A stretch of DNA of 10,137 nucleotides from Actinomycetota bacterium (GCA_020200675.1 JAIVIG010000380.1:1-10137), one strand, 5' to 3'; positions 1 through 6,354 are shown, counted from the first letter of the stretch. Numbers and translations are program-made. The notes: generated by a model not told the origin, from the sequence alone.

Positions 1-1
1 C

Positions 2-562
2 GATACCGGCAACACCAACGGGGTTGAAGGTTGCGAAAATCCCGAAGTAGTCGAGACTTTTACAGGGAGCAACAGCCAGATCACACCATCTTTCGAAATA
101 ACCGGGAACACGTTCCGTCTCTCGCTAGAGGCTGATCTCGTGCAAGAAGGAGAGTTTGGATTCGTATCTATTGATTCGGTAGACGAGGAGGGGCTCGTAG
201 TACCGTTCGGTGGCATATTCGTGAATCCTGTCGAGGGACCGACCGACGAGAGTGCTAACGTGCTGGAAGGCCCTGGTACCTTCACGCTGAGAATAGAATC
301 CGAAAACGTGCAGTATACGGTCACCGTCGAAGATTGTGTCGATGAGAACAATAGCACTGCGGAACCGTCCACCCCGGCCCAGAATCCTTCGAACCAGAAT
401 GCCCGGCCCCGGAGGAACGACGTAATAAGGAACACGATACCCCGCAGGCGGCTCCCGCCTACTGGCGGGTTGTCGACGTACGTAATGGTAACTGGCTCCA
501 TCCTCGTGGGTGCGGGTCTCTTGGGTCTGGGGCTCGTCGTTCGGCGCGGATCACGAGACTGA
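2..562 (+). CDS. LPXTG-type surface protein, C-terminal part (cut by window start)
   Basis: The reading frame is open from the first bases of the window, so the true start lies upstream; 186 residues are visible. The first residues (DTGNTNG) look like a flexible linker. A roughly 100-residue beta-rich domain follows, bounded by two cysteines (CENPEVV near residue 11 and VEDCVDEN near residue 112) that could form a disulfide. Next comes an Asn/Pro/Ser/Thr wall-spanning stretch, an Arg-rich patch, the sorting motif LPPTGG (bases 452-469), a hydrophobic segment and the short charged tail RRGSRD. This is the classic layout of a protein cleaved by sortase between Thr and Gly and linked to the cell wall. 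A sortase gene lies 85 bases downstream, which supports a dedicated enzyme-substrate pair. The function of the exposed domain is not recognised. An internal GTG at 140 is not the start, because the coding sequence and domain continue upstream of it. Confidence 0.88.
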   Translation, partial: DTGNTNGVEGCENPEVVETFTGSNSQITPSFEITGNTFRLSLEADLVQEGEFGFVSIDSVDEEGLVVPFGGIFVNPVEGPTDESANVLEGPGTFTLRIESENVQYTVTVEDCVDENNSTAEPSTPAQNPSNQNARPRRNDVIRNTIPRRRLPPTGGLSTYVMVTGSILVGAGLLGLGLVVRRGSRD

Positions 563-567
563 GGTAG

Positions 568-585
568 CCGGGGAAGGAGCCCCGG
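568..585 (+). other. GC-rich hairpin between surface protein and sortase genes
   Basis: A 6-bp perfect stem (CCGGGG/CCCCGG) with a 6-base loop begins five bases after the stop codon of the surface-protein gene. No T tract follows, so it is not a standard intrinsic terminator. It could attenuate transcription or stabilise the upstream mRNA end while still allowing read-through into the sortase gene. Confidence 0.3.
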
Positions 586-647
586 GGCGAGCGGAGATCG
601 GTCTCGCTCTGCACTCGCCACGCAATACCTGGACGAATCGGAGGTAA

Positions 648-1478
648 ATGGAGCACACGCTCCTGAAGGTCGGCGTGGTCACGATGCTCGTCTCCCTGAT
701 GTTCGCCGCCGGGGTGGGGGCAGTCGTCGGCCTCCGGGGGGAGAATGCCGAGACCGCGGCCCTCTCCGCGAAGTCCCAGGCAGCTGCCGAGAAGTCTGCG
801 GAGGAGGAGAAGAGAGATTTCGACCCCGGCGAGAAACTCGATATAGACGATGAACCGGACGAGGAGCCGGCGCCGAAGGAGTCGGCCAGAGAGGAGCCGC
901 TGCCGAGGGAACCGGCATCGAAGAGCCCGGCGCGGGAGCCCCGGTCCGAGTCCCGATCTGGGTCGCGCTCGGAACCCTCGTCGTCCTCCGTTCCGGACTG
1001 GCCGGAGCCCACGGCGGATCAGGTCGCCTCCGCCGACGCACCCCGCTACTACCAGCCGCCGTCTGACGCGGACATGACGCTCACCATAGAAGCCCTCGGC
1101 CTCTACGACGTGCCCGTCCTGAGCTCCGCCGACCTGGAGGTCCTCGACAGGGGCCTCATGCACGAGCCGGAGACGTCTCTCCCCTCGGACGGCGGCGCCC
1201 AGAAGAACGTGTTCGTCGCGGGTCACTACCTCGGCTATCCGGGGACCGCGAGCCACCTGGTCTTCTACAACCTGGACAAGCTGCGCCGGGGGGACGAGAT
1301 GGTCCTGGAGGACCGCGAGGGACGGGTCTACAGGTACCGGGTCAGCGAAGTCTTCGGGGCCACACCGGACGACTCCTGGGTCATGGGCCAGGTGCGCGAC
1401 CGCGACATGCTGACGCTCCAGACCTGCATCCCCCCGATCTTCGAGGACCGCCTGATCGTCCGGGCCGACCGCGCCTAA
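648..1478 (+). CDS. Membrane-anchored sortase (class D/E-like cysteine transpeptidase)
   Basis: The 276-residue protein has one N-terminal membrane segment (about 8-29), a long low-complexity acidic then Ser/Arg/Pro-rich linker (about 34-130), and a C-terminal sortase beta-barrel. The catalytic set is visible: His193 in VAGHYLGYPG, Cys260 in LTLQTC and Arg268 in EDRLIVRA. The TLxTC and RLIVRA motifs resemble class E and D sortases of Gram-positives, in which the enzyme joins LPXTG-type substrates to the wall or to other proteins. The ATG start has GGAGG at 640-644, only three bases upstream, which is short but is the only strong site. The preceding gene ends in LPPTGG and is its likely substrate. 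The linker is unusually long and charged and may span the wall matrix. The sortase identity is firm; the class assignment is less so, because class E enzymes usually prefer LAXTG. Confidence 0.92.
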   Translation: MEHTLLKVGVVTMLVSLMFAAGVGAVVGLRGENAETAALSAKSQAAAEKSAEEEKRDFDPGEKLDIDDEPDEEPAPKESAREEPLPREPASKSPAREPRSESRSGSRSEPSSSSVPDWPEPTADQVASADAPRYYQPPSDADMTLTIEALGLYDVPVLSSADLEVLDRGLMHEPETSLPSDGGAQKNVFVAGHYLGYPGTASHLVFYNLDKLRRGDEMVLEDREGRVYRYRVSEVFGATPDDSWVMGQVRDRDMLTLQTCIPPIFEDRLIVRADRA

Positions 1479-1484
1479 CCGCCG

Positions 1485-1510
1485 CGCCCGGACCGGCAAA
1501 CGGTCGGGCG
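1485..1510 (+). terminator. Possible terminator hairpin after sortase
   Basis: CGCCCG and ACCG pair with CGGT and CGGGCG around a GCAAA loop, with one bulged G at 1491: ten base pairs in all, starting seven bases after the sortase stop codon. Position and strength suit a terminator, but no run of T follows, as is common in high-GC actinobacteria. Confidence 0.45.
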
Positions 1511-1713
1511 AGGAGTGTAAGATATCGCCCGAGAAAGCGTGGTTTTCTAGGCTAAGGTAGGCATTGAACAAGGAATTCAATCAGCCCAGGCGATCCGAGC
1601 GGCGGCGAGAGCGGCGACGCGAGCGAGAGCGCCTGCGCGGGTTGCGGCACGCCCGCCGCGGCTCCACGTGGAGAAGCGGTTTAGGGAGAGTAGGGTCCGG
1701 GCATTCACCTACG

Positions 1714-1731
1714 AACAGGGCTAGCCCTGTT
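1714..1731. repeat. 18-bp perfect palindrome centred on GCTAGC
   Basis: AACAGGGCTAGCCCTGTT is its own reverse complement across all 18 bases. There is no spacer and no T tract, so a dimeric repressor or activator site is more likely than a terminator. It lies about 500 bases upstream of the NlpC/P60-like start. A second GCTAGC-centred palindrome lies at 6328-6341. Confidence 0.6.
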
Positions 1732-2008
1732 TACCGTATTGACCTTGCGGGTAGATTCGGAGGTCAGCGGCGGGCGAGGCACTCTCCCCCGGGCCCGCAG
1801 TGTCGTTTGCGCTGCAGGCGTAGGATGTTTTCTTACCACGTTCGTGTAGGTGTACTCCAAGAGCATTGCTTTATCCAAAGATCCGGGCGCTAGCCCGCGA
1901 AGCGCCGACCAGTAGGTACCGATCTCATGTGCAGCCCGAACGGCCTTGCCATCCCCATAAACCTTTCTTCGGAACGGCGCACATTAACCAACTGGTCTTG
2001 CAGCGGCG

Positions 2009-2077
2009 TTAAAAGCATTAAAAAATATTAAGATAACATTTCGGTAAGAAAACCAAAAATCCTTTAAATAAGCCTTT
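2009..2077. promoter_or_regulatory. AT-rich island, probable promoter/UP region of NlpC/P60-like gene
   Basis: This roughly 70-base stretch is strikingly AT-rich (runs such as TTAAAAAATATTAAGATAAC) in otherwise GC-rich DNA. It lies about 150-215 bases before the start at 2225. No single -35/-10 pair with 17-base spacing stands out, so I mark the region rather than a promoter. Binding by a nucleoid-associated silencer protein is an alternative. Confidence 0.35.
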
Positions 2078-2160
2078 TCGGGCCGTTTGGGGTTCCTTGG
2101 CTAACAAAATGCGGCCTTGCGCGTCACGAACGCTTTCTCTAAAGTGCGCGGCCATAGGAG

Positions 2161-2182
2161 GGGGGAGTCAGGAAGATCCCCC
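2161..2182 (+). other. Leader hairpin upstream of NlpC/P60-like gene
   Basis: GGGGGA at 2161-2166 pairs with TCCCCC at 2177-2182 across a 10-base loop. It would form in the mRNA leader about 25 bases before the ribosome site AGAAGGAG (2207-2214). The GGAGGGGGGA at 2157-2166 resembles a ribosome site but has no start codon in range. Confidence 0.3.
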
Positions 2183-2224
2183 GCACAAAAGCTCATACGA
2201 ACTATTAGAAGGAGCCCGAAAGCT

Positions 2225-2668
2225 ATGCTTCGAAGGGTTAACCCGGTAGTGCTTATAAGCCTTATTACCGCACTTATACTCTCGATCGCGATCTTCGCGG
2301 CTGCCAATACGGGGGGAGGCTCGCGGGACGCTGCTGTGGGCGCGGCGATGGGTCAGGTAGGCATGCCCTACGGGTTTGGTACCGATGGCCCCGGCTCGTT
2401 CAGCTGCGTAGGCTTGGTGCGTCATGCCCTGAGGAGCGCTGGCGTCGATGACAACGCGCCGTGGGATCACATGGCGTACTTGGGCGCGTACCCCACCGTT
2501 TCCAGCCCGCAGCCCGGTGACGTGGTGGTTTATCCGGACGGGGTCGCCATGTACATAGGTAACGATCAGATCGTTATGGCCAACGAGGTGGATCAGGTCG
2601 TCGGGACCTACGGCATGTACGAGGTTGGTACTCCGGTGGGCTTCGCGAGTCCCTACGGTGGGGCGTAG
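2225..2668 (+). CDS. Short NlpC/P60-like protein lacking the catalytic His
   Basis: ATG at 2225 is chosen because AGAAGGAG ends ten bases before it and an N-terminal signal or anchor follows directly (hydrophobic residues 8-27); the frame also opens at TTG 2117 without a good ribosome site. The 147-residue product has an NlpC/P60-like fold pattern: GQVGMPYGFGTDGPGSFSCVGLV, with Cys61 at the position of the family nucleophile (usual motif FDCSGLV), then PGDVVVYPDGVAMYIGNDQI, which matches the usual GDLVFF..HVGIYIGNGQMIHA. NlpC/P60 enzymes are cysteine endopeptidases that cut peptidoglycan stem peptides. Here the two expected His positions are Gly106 and Met118, and the residues flanking Cys61 are Ser and Val rather than Asp and Ser. 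By alignment in the eye the protein would be inactive or use different residues. Family assignment is likely; activity is doubtful. Confidence 0.75.
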   Translation: MLRRVNPVVLISLITALILSIAIFAAANTGGGSRDAAVGAAMGQVGMPYGFGTDGPGSFSCVGLVRHALRSAGVDDNAPWDHMAYLGAYPTVSSPQPGDVVVYPDGVAMYIGNDQIVMANEVDQVVGTYGMYEVGTPVGFASPYGGA

Positions 2669-2870
2669 CCCTGGATCTAGGAGCGGTTTACCCCGAAGAC
2701 GCAAGCGGCCTCGCTCTTGCCCATCCCACGCTCTACAGCCTCGAACGTCTGTCGCCAGGCGAGAAACACACCCACGCGAACGCATACCCTGGCGCTATGC
2801 CCTGCTACCATAAGTTGTAGTAGACGGCGTAAGCGGTACGGCCGGGGGAAAAGTGGTAGGTCGCTGGGCC

Positions 2871-2899
2871 TTGTGCCCTCCCCGAACACGAGGTATGTT
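2871..2899 (+). promoter_or_regulatory. Candidate promoter for the secreted Tyr-rich protein
   Basis: TTGTGC (2871-2876) and TATGTT (2894-2899) are separated by 17 bases and lie 50 bases before the GTG start at 2949. Both boxes match the sigma-70-type consensus only in part, so this is a weak call. Confidence 0.28.
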
Positions 2900-2948
2900 C
2901 TTGTTGCACGGGGAAGGTTGCTACCCTGTCGGAAGAACGGGAGGTCGC

Positions 2949-3497
2949 GTGAACTTTTCTGCTTTTGCGCCCGGGGCTGGAGGATTGTTCCGCCGGACGA
3001 GGACGTGGTGCGTAAGGCTGGTCCTGACGCTCCTGGTCGGTGTGGTTTTTGCGTTGGGCTCCGGCGGGGACGCCCACGCCGTCTCCAGGGAGGCCTACTT
3101 CACGTCAGAGTCGTCGTTCTGCATCGGCGAGCGGTCCTCTACCTACCAGTCGTCGTACAGCGGCGTGCTCTACGGCGAGTCGGTGACTAGGTCCCTCGGA
3201 AACTACTACGGTCCCTGCACGGCGGCGATCACGAAACCCGCGGGCTACCTCTCGGGGAGGGTGTTCGTCTACAAGTGGGACGAGCGCTCCCGGGACTGGT
3301 TCGTGTGCCGCAGGAGCGGCTGGTTATACAACTCTGGTAGCACCTACGCGCTCAGCGTGTACGCGCCGCTGGGTTACCCGTACAACAGGTGGTGCGGATC
3401 TGGCTGGTACGGCACCGAGGCCCAGGGATCCGTCTGGCACAGAGGCGCGTGGAGGACCACCGAGCCGGTCTGGTCCGGGTCCGACTACTACTATTAG
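2949..3497 (+). CDS. Secreted Tyr/Ser/Trp-rich protein of unknown function
   Basis: GTG at 2949 is preferred because GGGAGGT at 2939-2945 precedes it and a proper signal peptide follows: basic RRTR, hydrophobic residues 24-38, and an AHA-V cleavage site after residue 44. An earlier GTG at 2853 would add 32 non-signal-like residues. The mature part (about 138 residues) is rich in Tyr, Ser, Gly and Trp and carries four cysteines (58, 90, 120, 149), suggesting two disulfides in an extracellular fold. It ends in SDYYY. I do not recognise the family. A motif such as GYLSGRVFVYKWDERSRDWF suggests beta strands. It has its own terminator and appears to be a single-gene unit, placed among other envelope genes. 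A wall-associated or adhesive role is possible but not shown. Confidence 0.75.
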   Translation: MNFSAFAPGAGGLFRRTRTWCVRLVLTLLVGVVFALGSGGDAHAVSREAYFTSESSFCIGERSSTYQSSYSGVLYGESVTRSLGNYYGPCTAAITKPAGYLSGRVFVYKWDERSRDWFVCRRSGWLYNSGSTYALSVYAPLGYPYNRWCGSGWYGTEAQGSVWHRGAWRTTEPVWSGSDYYY

Positions 3498-3510
3498 CGA
3501 ATAGTAGTAG
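3485..3510. repeat. Inverted repeat spanning the stop codon
   Basis: CTACTACTATT (3485-3495) pairs perfectly with AATAGTAGTAG (3500-3510) around the loop AGCG. The left arm encodes the final tyrosines and the TAG stop lies at 3495-3497, so the coding end forms one arm of the hairpin. It lies 16 bases before the intrinsic terminator and may protect the mRNA 3' end. Confidence 0.65.
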
Positions 3511-3526
3511 GTAGTAGCTTTGTTGC

Positions 3527-3556
3527 AGGGCGCCTCCGGCAGGGCGCCCTTTTGTT
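3527..3556 (+). terminator. Intrinsic terminator of the secreted-protein gene
   Basis: AGGGCGCC (3527-3534) pairs perfectly with GGCGCCCT (3543-3550) around an 8-base loop and is followed by TTTGTT. This is the best Rho-independent terminator in the window. Confidence 0.8.
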
Positions 3557-3705
3557 GTCTACTGGCTTCACCGTTCTTCTTCCACTCTGCGAGAGGCTCC
3601 CGGAGAAAGAGATGCTCACAGAGGAAAACCAACCCTCTTTAAGCTTCCTCTAAGGTTCGGGATCTACGATCTATGTGGCGCCTGGCGTGCCTGGTAGTCA
3701 GCCGT

Positions 3706-3714
3706 AGAGGAGGT
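3706..3714 (+). promoter_or_regulatory. Ribosome binding site that sets the PhoD start
   Basis: AGAGGAGGT lies six bases before GTG 3721 and nine before GTG 3724. It argues for translation from here rather than from ATG 3673 or from the internal ATG 3997, which has no comparable site. It is therefore the reason to accept the odd N-terminal extension. Confidence 0.65.
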
Positions 3715-3720
3715 TTGTTC

Positions 3721-5532
3721 GTGGTGAGACTCAGAAGCCTGGTCTTCGCGTTGGCAGCCACGTTCGTCTTGCTGCTCGGGGTGGGTGGAGCCTACGCTCT
3801 GACACAGACTACGGACCGGGACATCTTATCTCAAAGGGTCCCTGGCGAGAGCGCGAGGACGTCCGGTGAAGAGCGGCTGGAAGCCGCCGTTCGCCAGGCT
3901 ACCCGCGGCGAGACCATCGTCCGAGGCGAGAAAGCACTCCCCGCGTTCGCCGCCCTGGGTGTCGTCAATAGTGCTACGGGCAACCGGGACCGGAACATGA
4001 GCCGCCAGGAATTTCTGGGCATGAGTGGCCTGGGCGTCGCGGCGCTCCTGCTGGGTGCGGCCGGGTCATCGAGGCGCAGGGCATCGGCCGCGTCTCTGGA
4101 CTATCCTTTCAGCCTCGGGGTCGCCTCGGGGGACCCGTTGCCCGGCAGCGTCGTCTTGTGGACGCGGCTGGCGCCGGACCCTCTGAACGGTGGGGGAATG
4201 CCGCAGCGGAACGTAAAGGTGCGCTGGGAGATCGCCTCCGACGAGAACTTCACAGACGTCGTCCAAACCGGGAAGGCCATCGCGAAGCCGGAGTTCGCCC
4301 ACTCGGTGCACGTCGAGGTCGAAGGTTTGCAGCCGGGCCGGTACTACTGGTACCGCTTCAAGGCGAGGGGCGAGATCAGCCCCACGGGTCGTACCAAGAC
4401 CGCGCCGGCCCTCGGCTCCCGGGTGGATGCCATGGCGTTCGCGTTCGCCTCCTGCCAGAACTGGGAGGCTGGTTACTACCCGGCCTACCGGGCGATGGCC
4501 GAAGAAGAGTTGGACCTCGTCTTCCACCTCGGCGACTACATCTACGAGTGGGCGCCGATGAGCGGCGGGGTGCGCCAGCACGACGGGGAGGGAGAGCTCA
4601 AGACTCTAACCGACTACCGCAACCGGCACGCGCTCTACAAGACCGACCCGGACCTGCAGGCCGCCCACGCGGCTCATCCGTGGGTAGTCACCTGGGACGA
4701 CCACGAGGGGTGGAACAACTACGCCGACCTCTGGGAGAATGACCGGAGGAAGGCCGCCCGCAGAGCTTCGCGCGCCGTCTTCCAGGCCTACTACGAGCAC
4801 ATGCCCCTGAGGAGCTTCTCCAGCCCGCGCAGTCCGAACCGGAGGCTCTACCGCCGGATTCCCTACGGAGACCTCGCGGAGTTCAGCGTGCTCGACACCC
4901 GTACGTATCGCACCTTCCCTGGCAGCTACGATGCCGCACCGCGCGACGCCGCCGCCCGCGACGAAAAAACCACCATGACCGGCCCGGACCAGGAGCGCTG
5001 GCTCTTGCGCAAGCTCGACTCGTCCAGAGCCCGCTGGAACGTCATCGCCCAGCAGATGATGATGGCCCAGTTAAACCAGGAACCCGACTCGGGCAAGGCC
5101 TTCAACCTGGAGGCCTGGGTTGGTTACGTCGCCCAGCGCAAGCGCCTCCTGGGTTACCTCTCGGAACGCCGACCGTCCAACCCGATCGTCCTCAGCGGCG
5201 ACATGCACTCGAGCTGGGTTACCGACCTCAAGGCTGACTTCCGGGACCCATCCTCCGAGACCGTCGCCACCGAATTCGTGGGCACCTCGATCAGCTCCGG
5301 CTGCGACGCCTCCGACGCGGAGGCATACGAGGAGATCCTGGACAAGAACCCCCACATCAAGTACTTCGACGCCCGCAACGGCGGCTACGTGCGCTGCGAC
5401 CTCACCCCGGGTCTCTGGCGCTCGGAACTGCGCGTAGCCCGCTCGGTCAGCAAGCGTCGCTCCCCGGTGCGCACCGTCGCCTCCTTCGTCGTCGAGGACG
5501 CTCGTCCCGGGGTACAGGGTGGGAGAGCCTAG
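3721..5532 (+). CDS. phoD: PhoD-family alkaline phosphatase/phosphodiesterase with extended N-terminus
   Basis: From GTG 3721 the product is 603 residues. Residues 1-26 form a Sec-like signal (VVRLRSLVFALAATF... ending AYA). About 66 residues of unrecognised charged sequence follow, then MSRQEFLGMSGLGVAALLLG at 93-112, which looks like a Tat signal start. From there the length (511 residues) suits ordinary PhoD. The PhoD N-terminal Ig-like domain begins at YPFSLGVASGDP. The metallophosphatase core shows AFASCQNW (Cys245), HLGDYIYEW (Asp272), TWDDHEGWNNYA (Asp326, Asp327, His328) and LSGDMHSSW (Asp494, His496). Family members are secreted Ca/Fe enzymes that release phosphate from phosphomonoesters and diesters. 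The Tat motif reads SRQEFL instead of SRREFL. No clear Pho box was seen. The gene stands alone, with a terminator upstream and a converging gene downstream. Confidence 0.93.
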   Translation: MVRLRSLVFALAATFVLLLGVGGAYALTQTTDRDILSQRVPGESARTSGEERLEAAVRQATRGETIVRGEKALPAFAALGVVNSATGNRDRNMSRQEFLGMSGLGVAALLLGAAGSSRRRASAASLDYPFSLGVASGDPLPGSVVLWTRLAPDPLNGGGMPQRNVKVRWEIASDENFTDVVQTGKAIAKPEFAHSVHVEVEGLQPGRYYWYRFKARGEISPTGRTKTAPALGSRVDAMAFAFASCQNWEAGYYPAYRAMAEEELDLVFHLGDYIYEWAPMSGGVRQHDGEGELKTLTDYRNRHALYKTDPDLQAAHAAHPWVVTWDDHEGWNNYADLWENDRRKAARRASRAVFQAYYEHMPLRSFSSPRSPNRRLYRRIPYGDLAEFSVLDTRTYRTFPGSYDAAPRDAAARDEKTTMTGPDQERWLLRKLDSSRARWNVIAQQMMMAQLNQEPDSGKAFNLEAWVGYVAQRKRLLGYLSERRPSNPIVLSGDMHSSWVTDLKADFRDPSSETVATEFVGTSISSGCDASDAEAYEEILDKNPHIKYFDARNGGYVRCDLTPGLWRSELRVARSVSKRRSPVRTVASFVVEDARPGVQGGRA

Positions 5533-5689
5533 CGTGATGGCCACGGGTATCGCGGCGGCAAAGAGTCGTTACCGGCTTCGATAAACTGCTTGTGCCTCCG
5601 CACGGAGCAGAGGCGACAGAGTTCGTGACGGCCATCAGCATACCCGATCGAGGGATTTTGTTAGGGATGCCTGGTCGTCGGCGTTCGGG

Positions 5690-6025
5690 TCAGCAGGTGT
5701 ACCCCCGCTCGGCGAGGAACGTTGGCAGGTCCTTCGCCTCGGTCAGGGCGGAAGAGAAGTCCTTCTGCTCCAGGCCGGGCTCCACCTCCTGTGTGTACCA
5801 ATCTCTCATCAGCTCCTCCGCGCCGGCTTGTCCCAAGTCTGCCTCGGCCTTATCGAGCTGGCAATCCGCGGAGGCGACCTCGCTGGAGCCTTGCTCTTTC
5901 TTTTCGGCAGTCTCTTCGACTGCGACAGACTCTTCGGAGGCTTCTTCGGGCGCGGATTCGCCTCCGCACGCTGCACCCATGAATACCGTTGCCACCGACA
6001 CCGCTACGAGAGCGAACCATCTCAT
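5690..6025 (-). CDS. Small secreted lipoprotein of unknown function
   Basis: The minus-strand frame starts with ATG at 6025, preceded by GAGGGGAG about seven bases upstream. The 111-residue product begins MRWFALVAVSVATVFMGAAC, a signal peptide with lipobox MGAAC, so Cys20 is lipid-modified and the protein sits on the outer face of the membrane. A Glu/Ala/Ser-rich tether (about 21-52) leads to a small helical domain of about 58 residues with two cysteines, Cys54 (ASADCQLD) and the very last residue Cys111 (ERGYTC), which could form a disulfide. The family is not recognised. A longer frame starting at 6163 lacks a ribosome site and would bury the signal peptide. It converges with phoD, with no clear terminator between them. 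Confidence 0.82.
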   Translation of the reverse strand: MRWFALVAVSVATVFMGAACGGESAPEEASEESVAVEETAEKKEQGSSEVASADCQLDKAEADLGQAGAEELMRDWYTQEVEPGLEQKDFSSALTEAKDLPTFLAERGYTC

Positions 6026-6062
6026 CGGCCTACTCCCCTCTATCCGATCTCGTGAAAAAGGC

Positions 6063-6068
6063 AGTATA
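6063..6068 (-). promoter_or_regulatory. Candidate -10 box of the lipoprotein gene
   Basis: On the minus strand TATACT lies 37 bases before the ATG at 6025. The -35 region is not obvious: upstream lies a small inverted repeat, AGGCC-aaccccc-like loop-GGCCT at 6073-6088, that might be an operator. Confidence 0.35.
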
Positions 6069-6327
6069 ACGCAGGCCAACCCCGGCCTTCTTGTGACCGA
6101 AGCGTGTCTTCTACTCTTGGGAGGCCCGGCACTACTCAGCGGAAGTGTCTGCCCTTCTACCATCTACAAATGTAGCTCACGCTCCCGACATACAGCCCTC
6201 AAATCGGTGAAGGCCGGATAGTCTGTTCCTTCTTCTCGAACCTACGGTGTGTAGTTCAGACTCGTGACCCCGAACTCGGCGGTCGTGGACGGCTCTTTTA
6301 TGACCTCCCCACAGCGACGCCCGTCGT

Positions 6328-6341
6328 CGAGGCTAGCCTCG
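6328..6341. repeat. 14-bp perfect palindrome centred on GCTAGC
   Basis: CGAGGCTAGCCTCG is self-complementary throughout. It lies 13 bases beyond the hydrolase stop (minus strand). It could fold as a terminator stem but has no T tract; the centre GGCTAGCC is shared with the palindrome at 1714-1731. Confidence 0.55.
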
Positions 6342-6354
6342 GGGGCGCCGCGTC

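Larger units (their letters stand above)
1479..2224. other. Long intergenic region, no confident gene
   Basis: About 745 bases separate the sortase from the NlpC/P60-like gene. Contents seen: the terminator-like hairpin at 1485-1510; a weak TTG-started Arg-rich frame at 1564-1893 whose first 35 codons (RRSERRRERRRERERLR) look like a basic N-terminus but lead nowhere recognisable; an 18-bp palindrome at 1714-1731; a small hairpin CGGGC-gcta-GCCCG at 1884-1897; an inverted pair GACCAGT (near 1908) and ACTGGTC (near 1991); an AT-rich island at 2009-2077; and a leader hairpin at 2161-2182. It may hold a structured leader RNA or the wreck of a gene. I looked for tRNA and for cobalamin and c-di-AMP riboswitch signatures and saw none. 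Confidence 0.5.
6026..6354. other. Intergenic region between lipoprotein and hydrolase genes
   Basis: These 329 bases hold the lipoprotein leader and candidate -10 box on the right side of that gene, and the 14-bp palindrome at 6328-6341 just after the hydrolase stop. No coding frame with codon-like character, tRNA or T-tract terminator was seen. Confidence 0.5.

Noticed and set aside
459..1580. 373-codon minus-strand frame opposite the sortase gene
   Set aside because: It is the antisense of the sortase and surface-protein end; composition is typical of a high-GC shadow frame and no ribosome site is seen.
1564..1893. 109-codon Arg-rich frame starting with TTG
   Set aside because: Only the first 35 codons look protein-like; the rest crosses the palindrome and has no coherent fold or motif. 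Kept only as a possible relic.
1740..2224. c-di-AMP or cobalamin riboswitch ahead of a wall-hydrolase-like gene
   Set aside because: The conserved sequence blocks expected for either class could not be found by eye; a covariance search would be decisive.
2753..2794. CGCCAGG/CCTGGCG inverted repeat as terminator of the NlpC/P60-like gene
   Set aside because: A 7-bp stem with a 28-base loop and no T tract is too weak to call.
4066..4581. 171-codon minus-strand frame inside phoD
   Set aside because: Antisense to conserved PhoD coding sequence; a shadow frame.
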